A DNA stretch of 64,000 nt. Source: Loripinus fragilis (lineage: Eukaryota > Mollusca > Bivalvia > Lucinida > Lucinidae). Below the pieces are notes generated by a model, which saw only the letters and a list, made by a program, of their open reading frames with translations, was not told where the DNA came from and did no database searches. Position numbers and translations under genes: made by a program. Shown piece by piece: positions 12,138-25,100 of this stretch (position 1 is its first letter; each line of letters begins with the position of its first letter). The stretch lies in contig OZ026531.1 in NCBI GenBank assembly GCA_964019695.1, positions 12,180,593-12,244,592 on the forward strand. The letters are read 5' to 3'.

Positions 12138-15100
12138 CTGAAATGATAAAGAAATGATAATGAAATGATAATGAAATAATGATAGAAATGATAAAGGAAT
12201 GATATAAATGATAAAGAAGACTGTAGTCTGTCTGCTCTCTCATTTGCTTTGCTTTGGCAGCTAAATTTGCAAACAAAATGAACCCAGATCAGACCGCTCC
12301 CACATTGTAAAAGTGGGCTGGCCTATTTTTACGAGACTAGCTATAATGTTGAAATTTTGCATGCACCTGATAAAGGAATTATTTCCACAGAATGAATAAC
12401 AAAGCCACTGATCACACTGAGTTAATATTGTAAACCACTTAATATTTGTGGTATCAAAAATTTGGCTATTTTTAAAATATGACATATAGGCGTAGTTTAA
12501 TTTTGGCAGTTTCTCAATTTTAAAATTATTTTCTATTCTCATCAGCTGCTTATAGGGGCTACTTCAAAGGACAGAATATGGGAGCTTATTCTTTCCTTTA
12601 ATAGTTGCCCTTTTAAGACATGGTTTCCTCTACGTTGAAACATACTCTACAGTTCAAAAGTTGATTTTTGACAATACGGATACCAACATGCTAAGGATGT
12701 GTGTCCATTTATTACTTATTGTGTAACTGAACTCGAAGCTGTATTTCCCAGTCTCATAATTTGGCAGTTTTTGTTTTTACCGCCAAATGCGCCTAATAAA
12801 AATATCTGCCAGATATTAGTGTTTAACACTATGCATGCTCATCTGTGCCTTTGCAGTTCACATCCAAAAAAGTCAGGTTTTCAAAATTTCTAGATGAGGC
12901 TCAAATGTTGGACATATTATAAATTATCTAACTGTTATGTAATTTCTTGACTGTGCTCTTTAAGTTCTACAAACATGATTTTTCATGCATTCGCATTCCC
13001 CAGGTCCCAAGTAAAAATTGAGGGCAAAGCCAAGTGGTTTTATTATCCCCCGAGGGACCTGGTGAATGGTAATACATTGAAAAAACCATGTTTGATTGTT
13101 ATTACTGCATTAATTCAACAATTTATGAAAAGCATGGCAGTATAATATGTCGCTATTTCACAATCAACAGGTACATACAAGGTTGAGGGCTTTCATTAAT
13201 ATTTGTGTTCAAGGGCCAAGCCATATATAAGATTGATAAAAGACCAAAGTGGAAGCTAGCCATGAATGGTATCAATAGTCCAAATATGAATGTTTTTTAG
13301 TAAAATTGTTGGTTAGATATATGCATAAATCAGAAAAACAGAGTAGAATTTTAAAGGTTTCCTAGTTGTTGTTGCTGTTGTGTTTGTGTTTAGCGTCCCA
13401 CCAACAGCTAAGGTCATATGGAGACGGGGCCACGGCTTAAAGTCTCATCCAACAAACTGGTGAAGCCGGGAATCGAACCTGTGACCCCTGGTTTACAAGG
13501 CAAGCGGTTTATCCACTACACCACAGCGGCTCCTGAAAGAAAGGTTTCCTAGACTTTGACCTCTAGCCCAACTCTAAAAGTAACAAACAACATACTCTGA
13601 ACCAAGACTGATCACAATGGCTCCCCTTGAGCCTTGGTTTTGGTGAGTTAAAAATAGTCTCAATGTGATGGTTCCTTTGAGCACCAACAACACGTTTAAA
13701 ATGATGGATAAGAAATTTATCTCACTAAACTGCTCATCGGAACCTGTGGTTTAGATGGGGCCAACCTTAAAAATATTTTTGTTTCCCCTTGCCCGACCCT
13801 GTTTTACTGGTATGGGTCGGTTGGTCGGATTTTTTTTTTTTTTTACTTTCTCAAATTGGATACCCATTAAACTTAATTGTAAAGAGTAAAACCTGTCTTA
13901 AGAGGCCACTCAACAAAAGACAAAAAATTGTTTGTTTTATCAAGACCGATAATCGCATAATGCAGGTCAAAAGTATTGCGGAGCATTCTGCAATACTTTC
14001 GACCTGCATTCATCGCTCATTTGTCTTAACAACCTTTGTTGTGTATATCTTTGAGTGGCCGTTTTAGGCAGGTTTTACTGCATAGTCCTACTATAGGCAA
14101 TAAAATTAAATACACAAACAATTTGCTAAGATCAGACAATTCTCTAAGTTTGGGATGAAATTAAAAAAAAATCTTGACTGAAAATTGAAATAAAACTTTT
14201 TGAGTAGGGGCTTTTTTTCAGGGTCGGTCGGGTAAGGGGAAACGAATAAAATTTTAATTAAGGCCTAAGAAATTAATCTCACTAAATTTGCTCATCGGAA
14301 CCTGTGGTTTAGACGAGGAAAATTCTATGCTCACTAAACTTACTCATCTGAACCTATGGTTTAGACGAGGAAGATTTACCTGCTAACATACTGACAACTG
14401 AGAGTAATATTTTCTCCACACTTTGTACCGGACTCCAGCCCTAAGCACTTGTCTCATAACCCATCGGATCATCTCTAGCCCAACCATAAAAGTTATATAA
14501 ACAACATACTCTGCAGGAGGAACACTGGACAAACACTGAGCTCCCCTCAAGCTTTTGGCTAAAAGGGGGGAGTTTGAAAGTCTCAATGTTACCGTTCTTT
14601 TGAGCATCAACAACATATGACATGTTGAAAAAATGAATGTCAAAATTATAACATTTCTACACATACAAAGCTTGCTTTTCAGAACCTATGGCTTAGATGA
14701 GCAGGGCTTTAGTTAACCCTTAATGCTCCAATCGCAACAAAAGTCGTCTGCTTTTCTCGTCTGCTGAAATGTTTAAGAAGCCTCTAAGGCAAACAGTGTG
14801 GACCCAGATCAGACTGCTCCTATAGAAGCAGTCTGTTCTGGGTTCACGCTGATTGCTTCTATAATTACTTCCTCAGTAATGTCATGCAATTATTTGCAGC
14901 AGACGATATTTTCAGATGCTTTTTTTTTCTTGGCGCTTTAAAGGTTAAAAGCGTGTACCAAAAAACTAATTTTCTTATTTCTAAACCAAAACATATGTTG
15001 AGGGTGCTCAAAAGAACCGTCTCAATGAGACGGTTCTTTTGAGCACCCAAAACATGTCAAAAATGATGGGCAAGAAATTATTTACAATTTTACGCTCAAA

Positions 15101-15801
15101 ACGTATAAGATTTACCTGCCAACATACTGACAACTGAGAGTAATATTTTCTCAACACTTTGTACCGGACTCCAGCGCTCAGCACTTGTCTCATATCTCAT
15201 TGGATCATCTCTAGCCCAACCATAAAAGTTATATAAACAACATACGGTAAATGTTCTAAAATTACGAACACTAAAAAATAATTATTTTTTCCGCTGTTCG
15301 TAATTTTAGAAATTACGTTTATGAAAAAATGCCAGTGTTCGAAATTTTAGAATGCGGACTTTTATCAGGAGAAAAACGGTATATATGCATGTCAAAATGT
15401 GGTAGAAACGTGTTTAAAACACGGCGATATAATTCTGCGCTATTTACTCATTTTTTTTTCTTTAATCTTATTAAAGCCGCCGCTAAATTCATGCGGACTG
15501 AGTCAGTAAAATGTCCAGCGCGTGCGGTATTCGCTAAGTCGAGAGCCAGGCATGTCACTCAATTTACTTACAAGTGATTTAAACTATTCGATAAACCGGG
15601 TCTCCTATGTTCACTCGCCTCGGACTACTGATGAATCACTACACTATTTTGTTCTTCCTTTCCAGTTAATATTGTGCTCAAGAATTGAAACCGCTAGACA
15701 TCTCGTACGATCAGATTTTTTGCAAAGATCTACACAAACTTTGAAATACGTAGACGAGTTCCCAGAGTAAAAAAAATCTGGCGAAATTAAAAAAAAACAC
15801 A

Positions 15802-15882
<81 letters not shown>

Positions 15883-16138
15883 GTCGATCCGCCGATGGAA
15901 TAGTTACTTTGATGTTTGCAAACACGGTTTAGATCCAGATCAGACCCGAATGGTATTCAGAATAGAATGTTTCGTCAATTTAAAAATGTCTGCATACGGT
16001 AGAAAGTACGCAAAGCCGACGCTAACGATAAGTTGGGGTTTTGGGTCCTCATTGGGAGCAGTTGTAACCAGATTGATTGACTGACCTAAACATTGCGTTT
16101 CGATATTCTAAACAAAAGATTCGTTCGCAAACACCGTG

Positions 16139-16192
<54 letters not shown>

Positions 16193-19100
16193 ACGACCTG
16201 CTATCAAAGTTTGCAGACAGTTTGGATCTAGAAGATCGTCCGACGTGCCTGATCAGGGGCAAACATGCATACCAAGAGTTATAATCTAATCCGAGTTTGT
16301 GTCCGCTGAAAGGAACATTTCGGACAAGTACCTACTTTCAGATGCATGCCATGGGCGGATCCAGAGGGGGACAGGGGGTCCGGACCCCCTGAAAAATCAC
16401 AAAAATATAGGGTTTCCTAGCAATATTGATCCGGATCCCCTAAAAATCACAAAGCTACCAAGCCAGCTAGTGAGCATTATCGACAATGGCGTTTCCCTGA
16501 TGGGCCGATGGTGGTCCATTTTTAGTGGCATTTCGGTCCTCTCTCACTACTCCCTCTGACAAAATGTTCTGGATCCGCGCATGCATGCAGTGCGTGTGAA
16601 CCGACTTGATTGAAATTAAACTGTCGACGGACATAATTCATGCGCGGATCCAGAAAGTTTTGTCAAAGGGGATCCGACTTTGACAACGTTTGTTTTTAAA
16701 GTTGATGGGGGGAGGGAGGACCCATGTCCCACTTTGAGCGGACCATCATCGGCCCGCCAGCGAAACGCCATCAAAGGCGTTTTGCTGGCATGCCGATGAA
16801 TGCCCAACATTGAATGCTGGCTTAGCAGCTGCGATTTTTCAGGGGATCCGGACCTATATTGCTATAACCCCTATATTTGTGTGATTTTTTAGTGATTTTT
16901 TAGTGTGTGGGTCCGGACCTTGATCCGCACATGTAATTTCACGATATTTTGGTACTTACAACGTGCGACAAAGACTCAGACGAGCCTGCGCAAGTGTGCA
17001 TTTTCAATACAGCATTGATGGCTCAGGAATGTCAAGCATCACCCCTTTATGTTGAATGGTTCATTAATTTTGTGTCTCACGACTCAAACCACAACTTGGA
17101 AAAAAGGCCCTTTTGTTTATAAGTTTGTATAAGTAAACTTACTTAGTAAATTTACTCAGTTGTTTAACGCTGTGGTTTGCATGGCTTTTTTAAAGTAACA
17201 ACATCTACTGTTACTTGCAAATGCTCAATTTTGACGACCAGGCAGCGTATGACCGGTGACCTAAGTTCTTCACCTCAGATGTGCGTTTTCTCGCGGTAAT
17301 TGTAACTCCTAATCCTTGCCCGAGGCATGTCTGTTTAATGTCTGTGACAATATACTGACAAAGGAAATCCATGTAAATGACCATTGCTGAATCAGATGCT
17401 TCTTATAGGTAAAAATTTCGCCAATGAAGGGTTTTAAAATAGATGCATAGACAGCCGATACCAATAACATGCATGAACTTTGTCACATACTACATGTAGG
17501 AAAGTCCGTGCTTTTAATGCGCTCTTGCCTTTGATCTTATCTGAAAGCATGTATCGCACAATTAGCAGACTAAAAGTATAGTCTTGCAAAAAGAACGTCA
17601 CATGCCAGAGTACCCATTTAAGTGGAATGGAACCTTCCAAATGTCGCTACACGTTAAAAGTAAACCGAGCACAGATGAGACAAAAAGATAAACGGACATC
17701 GATTTTCCGCCCAAAATAACTTGTGTTCGTAATTTTAGAAATTCACTTTTCAAAAAAAGGTCAGTGTTCGATTTTTTAGGATGTTTTAAAAATTATTTTC
17801 GGCGATAATATTAGGTGTTCGTAATTTTAGAGTGTTCGAAATTTTAGAACATTTACCGTACTCTGCAGGAGGAACACTGGACAAACACTGAGCTCCCATC
17901 AAGCTTTTGGCTAAGGGGAGTTTGAAAGTCTCAATGTTACCATTCTTTTGAGCATCAACAATGTATGACATGTTGAAAAGATGGATAAGAAATTAATAAC
18001 ATTTCTACACTTACAAAGCTTGCTTTTCGGAACCTATGGTTTAGATGAGCAGGCTAGTCTGTCTTCAGGACCTGTATTAAGACATCTAACTGAAAGTTCT
18101 ATAACTACAACATACATAAATTTATGATACTTTATTACTTCCCCATTGCTCAGAATACAGTAAATAAGACAGTCAGTGATTTTTTTTCAGAGATGTAAAT
18201 GCTTGTATATTTTACTATTTTTCTTTTTACTGGTCTGATACCAGTCTAATGAGCAGGCCTTTAGTTAAGAGTGTGTACCAAAAAATTAAATTTTCTTATT
18301 TCTCAACCAAAACATATGTTGAGGGTGCTCAAAAGAACCGTCTCAATGAGACGGTTCTTTTGAGCACCCAAAACATGTTAAAACTGATGGGCAAGAAATT
18401 ATTTAGAATTTTACACCAAAAAAAAAATAAATCTTTATCTACACCTATTTACCTGCTAACATACTGACAACTGAGAGTAATATTTTCTCCACACTTTGTA
18501 CAGGACTCCAGCGCTCAGCACTTGTCTCGTATCCCATCGGATCATCACCAGGAGCGTGTAATATTGAAATACATACTCTTCCATCAGGGTAAACTAGAAG
18601 AGAAAAACATAGACAGGTTTCCCACAGAAATCTAAAAACACAATTTCATGATTTTTCAATGATTTTCCATGATCAATAATGTAATTTTCATGACTATTTA
18701 ATGTAGGCCTTTACGTCCCAAGTCAACATCTATGGTCATTGCGGGACGGTCAGTTCACCTAACCACACTTTTTTCCTGGGCAGGCTTGAACAAGCGGCTA
18801 ACCAGTAATTTGTGCACATACTTTTGCTTGTAACTGACAACAACCCTTCTTGAATGAGTCAGCGGAAGGGAGGAGAATGACCGTAGAAATTATTTCATGA
18901 TCAATCTCCACGAAAGTATGGGACCGAGCCAGGATCGAATTCGGGACCCCTGGATCTGCAGTCAGACACGCATCTGTAGCCAGACACGTTACCGACTGCG
19001 CTACGCGGCCCGGTAAAGCATAAATGTGGAATGCAGCAACACTAATTTATTTAAATAAGCATGCCTGTAGACCATGCATGCATTTTGAAATAATTAAAAC

Positions 19101-22100
19101 TTGAAACCACCAGTAGCCAAAAACTAGCTGTCAGACACACAAAATTTGTGTGTCTGACAGCTAGTTTTTTTGGCTACTGGTGGTTTTGTGAATTATTTCA
19201 CGAAATTCCATGACTTTTCCATGATTATTGAGTTTTTTTTTTTCTTCGTATTCCACAATTTTTTTCATGCATTGAACTTTTTGTGTGGTTTTCCAGGTTT
19301 TCCATGATTTCCAGAGCTTGTGGGAACCCTGTATAGAGGATCTTACATGAGCGCTCATGTTTTATTGAATTTATTAAGCGAGTTGGGGAAAAGAGATAAA
19401 ATGTGAGGCTTGCCGAGCATTTTATCTCTTTTCCCCAACAAGGTTAATAAATTCAATAATACAAGAGCACGAATGTTAGATTCTATTTATCATATGACAT
19501 TATGATTACTTTGAAATTTCATTTCTGGCGTAAAAACGACATAAAAAAGGGAATGCACCAGAAGTCCAGCGATCACTTACTTGGGTCTAAAATTGTTGTA
19601 GCAGTCTGATCTGGATCTACACTATTTGTCAAAGTGGCTTCAAAAGAATTTCTGCAGACAACAAAAGCAGATGACTTTTGTTATAATTGGCCCTCTCAGG
19701 GTTAATAATGTAATTTTCAGTTTACATAGTCAAGATTATGCACATCTGCGCGACTAAAACAACCTATTATCGCTTCACCGATTATTGATATTACCTGCTC
19801 CCCTTCTTAAACAGATGAAATAGCTGAACCATGCCCAGATATGATTATTAAAGTTGCCACCTATACAGTGACCCAATAGCTCAATTATACAGTGGACTCA
19901 CAATGTAAGACTTAGATTTTGTCACTAGAATTTGTTTTTCTTATTTCTCAACCAAATCATATGTTATGGGAACTCAATGAGATAAATTTATTTGAGCACT
20001 CAACTGTCCTCCAGATAAGAGTGCGTATTGGAAAACTATTTTCTTTATTTCTCATCCAAAACATATGTTGTTGGTACTCAAAAGAACTGACTCAATGAGA
20101 CGGTTCTTTTGAGTACCCAAAACTCATGTTTAAATTGATGGGTAAGATAATAATCACAATTTTACGCTAATAAAATTTCCTTATCCGGATCTATGACTCA
20201 AAACACATTTTTTTGATCGATGGGTTTGCAAAAAGTTTGGGGCAATGGATATTTCAACCTGGACCAATAGTCATGGACTTACTGTTTGGATGGAAAAGTT
20301 CACAAGTAAACTTCATTTTGGGAGGACCTAGCGGATAGTCAGGAGGGAATGTAAGTCTCGCTGGAAACACTCCTCCTTCAAAAAAGGTCCCTTCTGGGCC
20401 CCTGAAAGAAAGTAGAGGTCATCATTGCATACTATGTAAAATAAAACTGGTAACAATTAACAAGCCTCTTAGCAGGCTCTACCAAAAATAAGATTTTTAT
20501 AAAGTGCTCATAAAGACTTTTCAAACATAAATTTAAGGCATTTTGCAACGGATTATTGATCGCCAGAGTAACCAAAGAAAGAAAGATTTAAGGACTATAT
20601 ATGCTTCTTGCTTTTAGTGTCTGTAAATAAGTGACCTCAAAGTACACAAGACCGATCAGTGCTAAAAACTTTATAAAAGTCTTGTATGTAGTTATCTTCT
20701 GTTTCCATGGCCCAAGCATAGGTTGAACACCATGATTATGGTTTGAAATTTGAATACCCGTTTTCCCATGTTAACCTAAGAATGAAACAGGCCTCCAGAT
20801 AAGAGGGCGTAATTGAAAATTATTTTTCTTATTTCTCAAACAAAAAATATGTTGTGGGTACTCAAAAGAACCGTCTCAATGAGACGGTTATTTTGAGTAC
20901 CCAAAACATATGTTATAATTGATGGGTAAGAAAATAATTACAAATTTACGCTAAATTTTTTTGCTTAACTAGACCTATGTTGACATTACAAAACAGCCCT
21001 TTTTATATATTTATACAAAATAGCACATCTTGACATATTATGGCACGGGTAGCATGACTATCATTTAGGTAAAACTAACTACCTATTTGGCTACACAGAA
21101 CAGAAAAGAATCAGAAATAGAGCTTTACATAAAGGAGTGCTGACCAAATCTGCACAAAATTAATTTTTTAGGCCAATAAATCTGATTTAAAGGCTTCTAA
21201 GGTATGATTTAAAATAATGGGCTTTTTTTTAGTTTTACCTGTGAAATTCAAGGCCTTTTTAAGACTGTATGAACCTTGAAAAGGTAAATTCCTGATTAAC
21301 CCTTTAAACTCAAACTATTATTTGCTGAAAAAAAACAATTAATGGTTTTGGTTCTGCTCTGGATCCAAATGGTTTGACACTCTCATAGCAGAGAATAAGC
21401 TGGGGGGCAACTAGGGCAAAATAGTCGCCTTAGGGGCGGAAATTCGTCCTAAATGGGACCCAGGGAGAAGTGGGAGTCTCCCTATAAAAAAAAAAAATCC
21501 TTACATTTTTCATTCAGCAAGCTTTGGTGACAATCTACTACCTTTGCATCTTATTTCTCCTTCCATTTAATGGCAAATGCAGGTAAAGGGTTAGATGAGT
21601 TTCAATTTTAAGTTAATGTAGGCTGCTTCAACATTGATCTAAGTTAGAGGCATCACCAATGAAATTTATTTAACCTGTTGCATGCCTTGTTGTCATCTGC
21701 CAACTTTTTTCAGAAAATTCTTTTAGGAATACCATCAGAGTGTCAAACAGTCTTCAGCAGAACAATGGCTTAGCCAGAACACTGGAAAAAATATGGACTG
21801 TGACATCAAAGGGAGACTACTGGATCAAGCAGTGATTCTCTTCAATTGCAGCCCTTTTCAAAATGGGAACTTCTCTAAAAGGAAAGAATTTGTTCCCATA
21901 GGAAGCGAATTCTTTCCTTTATGAGCAGTTCCTTATAGTATGGAAAATCACTTCTACCACACTATAGGGGACCTCCCTTGAATGTTACTATTTTTATTAC
22001 GCATATGTGTAACTGCGTAGTGGGAGCTCCGCCACTGCAAAAGACACCAGCAGTTTTTCTCTTCAATTTCAGCCCTTTTCAAAATGGGAACTTCTCTAAA

Positions 22101-25100
22101 AGGAAAGAATTTGTTCCCAGAGGGAGCAAATTCTTTCCTTTATGAGCAGTTCCTTATAGTATGGAATATCCCTTTTACCACACTATAGGGGACCTCCCTT
22201 GAACGTTACTATTTTATTATGCACGTACGTAACTGCATAGTGGGAGCTCCGCCACTGCAGAAGACACAAGCAGACAAAGAGATAAAATCATCTAACTATC
22301 TCTTACATGATAAGTGCCTCCCACTCAAAGAAATTTTCTTCATTTACTGGTCCTGCTATTATACCTTCTGGAGGATTCAGCGTTAACTCTGAAAAAGAAG
22401 CAAACATTTTATCGTTAAACATTTTTTCTTTATTTACCAGGGCTCAAGCTGGGCCCTGACAGTAGGGAGAAGTGACTTCTTCCTCCAGGAAAATAAGGGA
22501 GAAGTGACAGTCAGATAGGGAGAAGTTATAGCGCAAAATTACGGCATTTTCTGTCAATTTAAAAGCAAATAAGCCATTACACATACTATTGCCATTAAAT
22601 GGAAGGAGAAATATGATGCAATGGTAGTTGATTGTCACCATACCTTGCGTTTTTGTGGTGACAGAATTAAATAATTAAATTGAGTATCCCTATAATTAAA
22701 TTGAGTATCCCCTAGGGCGACTTTTTCGCCCAAGTCACCCCCTAGCTTATTCCCTGTTCACCGGTCCTGCTATTATCTCTTTACCTCCTGGTGTCATCTG
22801 CTGATAACTTTTGCAAACAGTTTGGCCCCAGATCATGCCTGACAAAAAGTCAAGACTGATCTGGATCCAATCTGTTTGACACTCATATGGTATTTCCGAA
22901 AGAATTTTTCAAAAAAGATTGATTTCGAAAAAACCAGCAGACGACAAAGAGGCATGCGAAATTCCCGAGGGGGGGGGCATACTAAATGAACATCTGGAGT
23001 TTAAACATGGTAGGAATACAGATGCTCTGCCCATCACTGTAATCATTTATGACCATCTCGTCGTAGCTCAGGACAAACAACATTTTTGAGCGTACATTTG
23101 CAAATATTTTTTACAGTAGGGTTCTTTTACTTGCATAGGGGGTGATTTTCACTGCACAACCTATTTAATGTCCCCATTGGAAGGATGGCACACTTATTTA
23201 TCCCTGCAAACGACAGTAAGGAAATTGTGTTTGGACACCAGAACTTTTCTTCCCTGCGGGCTAGGATGGAACTTAAGACCTCTGGCACCAGAGGCAAGTG
23301 CGCTAACAATAAACCTCTGAGCTACCACGCTTAGTAATTTATTTTGCTCTGTTGTTGTTAGAGCTCTTAAACAGGTCTTTAACATCTAAAGTTAGCATCC
23401 CATCAACCACTTAAGTTGAGTTCAAAACTTTGCGAAAAATTGCGACAATTCATAAGGTTGGGCTGACGTCACAGCCGCCATATTGTTTCATCTGCAAGGT
23501 GAAAAACTCGGAGTACCTTGGTTTTTAATGGTAGGATTTAATCATATTTTGGAAACTTTGATTGACAATATATCAAAAACCAGCCGCGAAAACCCACAAA
23601 CAACGGGAATATGTTGTAGGAAGCAATTTTTTCTTAGATTCTTTTATGTGGTTTGTGTGAGAAAATTGTTTATTCAGTAATAATTAGCTGACACCTTTAA
23701 ACGATAAAGACCGTAGCTAGTACCTCCAACTAACGGCTCTAGGTGGTGCATTAGATAACTGTTTGTGCTTTTTTTTGCCAGAAGAGTTCTTTGCCGACCT
23801 TATGAATAATCATTGTTGTGGAACATACTTATGTTTATATGCGTATACAGAAACTATTGTAGTGACTATCCCTGTTCAAATCAAACTATCGTTGCTATAG
23901 ACCAGTCCAATGTTGGCCTAGTTCGTGCGTTAACTAGACAATAGTCCAGTCCCTTTAGTTGGACCATACAGGCAATAAAACTCTCTCTGGTTTTATGCAC
24001 TGCTCATGTCTGGTTTCACTAGACAAACCAGACCAAATCTGTGGTCAGACCATAGTTGATTGGTTCCCGTCCTTCAATGCAAACTCTGAATTGCCGGAAA
24101 CCTGTTTGTTTTGTATCGATGGTTTCCATCCGGGCTTGTTGACCAGGTGATAACAATTTTGACCACGTGACTTTATTGTGGTTGGCAAAAAACTTCCACT
24201 CAATGCAATGGCCATTGAGCTGAGCCAACATTTACGTGAGAAAATATAATCTTAAACAATATCTTAGCCCAAGGTTTGAATTTGGATATTTAGAATAATT
24301 GTAGGACATTGATTAAAAAGATTTTTTTTTGTGAAAAAAATAATTACAGTCATGTCCACAAACATTGCGCGGCCCCTAACATTGCGCACTAGCCCAAGTG
24401 ACTATGCCACATTTAATCAGATAAAATCTTTTTTGATAGTTAGTATCAGGCTGCTTTTGGAAAGGTTTTCACTTTAAGCTTTCACTGCTGAGCAGGGGAG
24501 GCTTTCTGCAAAAATTTGCAAAAGTTGTTAAAAAATTTCAGATCTAAATTTCAAATGACCCAGACTTGAAATTATTTATTTTGAATCAAGTTTTGTTGAT
24601 GTATATTGTTGAGAACAAGCTTGGGTTACTTTCCCTGGTACATTTTGTAAAAGCAAATCATTATAGAGAAGTTGTTGAAAATTTTGCAGGTGTGCAATGT
24701 TAGGGGACTATTTTTGTTATCCTAAAACTGGGAGGTTGTGCACTTCAAATCAAAGTTGCTAGAGATCGGGAAAATATTTTTCATTTTGAACTCTATGTAA
24801 ATAATATATAATGATTACTTTATTTGGCTGTGCACACTTTTCAATTTTGTTTCCTTCTTATATCCAACAGAGGTTAAAAGGGGTAAGTGCCCAATGTTAG
24901 GGGCCTTCTTTGTAATTTAATTAGTTTTTGAAGGTTCCCGCCCCTGTGTTTTGGTCTGATGTCGACAGTTTCAATCTTGAATATTTCTGTTAAATGACGA
25001 TACAATTTTTGAAAGGCAGTGGCTAGAGGTACGGATCCGTACCCCTAGCCTGGGAGGCTAGGGATACGGATCCGTATTCCTAGTCTCGGAGGCTAGGGGT

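Larger units (their letters stand above)
15245..17858. mobile_element. TIR element with TA target-site duplication
   Basis: This 2614-bp element has inverted ends CGGTAAATGTTCTAAAATTA and, reading inwards from the right, CGGTAAATGTTCTAAAATTT. About 26 of 27 terminal bases agree. TA flanks both sides (15243-15244 and 17859-17860). The uninterrupted site ACATACTCTGCAGG is present in the paralogous unit near 14512, which fixes the insertion point. Terminal-motif variants of GTGTTCGTAATTTTAG recur inside both ends. No transposase frame was recognised, so it is non-autonomous. TA duplication is typical of Tc1/mariner-like insertion. Confidence 0.92.

Noticed and set aside
12261..12542. 93-residue minus-strand protein
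   Set aside because: It is intronic, overlaps no splice-consistent exon of UBE2G2 and has no recognisable motif.
13366..13539. tRNA gene on the minus strand
   Set aside because: Box A and box B are present, but there is no cloverleaf-completing acceptor stem. A SINE body, a CAA-rich tail and a 13-bp TSD follow.
14383..14664. 93-residue minus-strand protein
   Set aside because: It reads the duplicated exon 4 fragment in a wrong frame; the true frame has a stop.
15116..15209. Functional alternative UBE2G2 exon
   Set aside because: Joining exon 3 (phase 1) to the nearest upstream AG gives an immediate stop, and the active-site codons are missing.
15644..15925. Arg-Glu repeat protein
   Set aside because: It is only the translation of a CT microsatellite inside a non-coding transposon.
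18965..19014. tRNA gene on the minus strand
   Set aside because: The tRNA-like head continues into a 300-bp SINE body that recurs elsewhere in the window.
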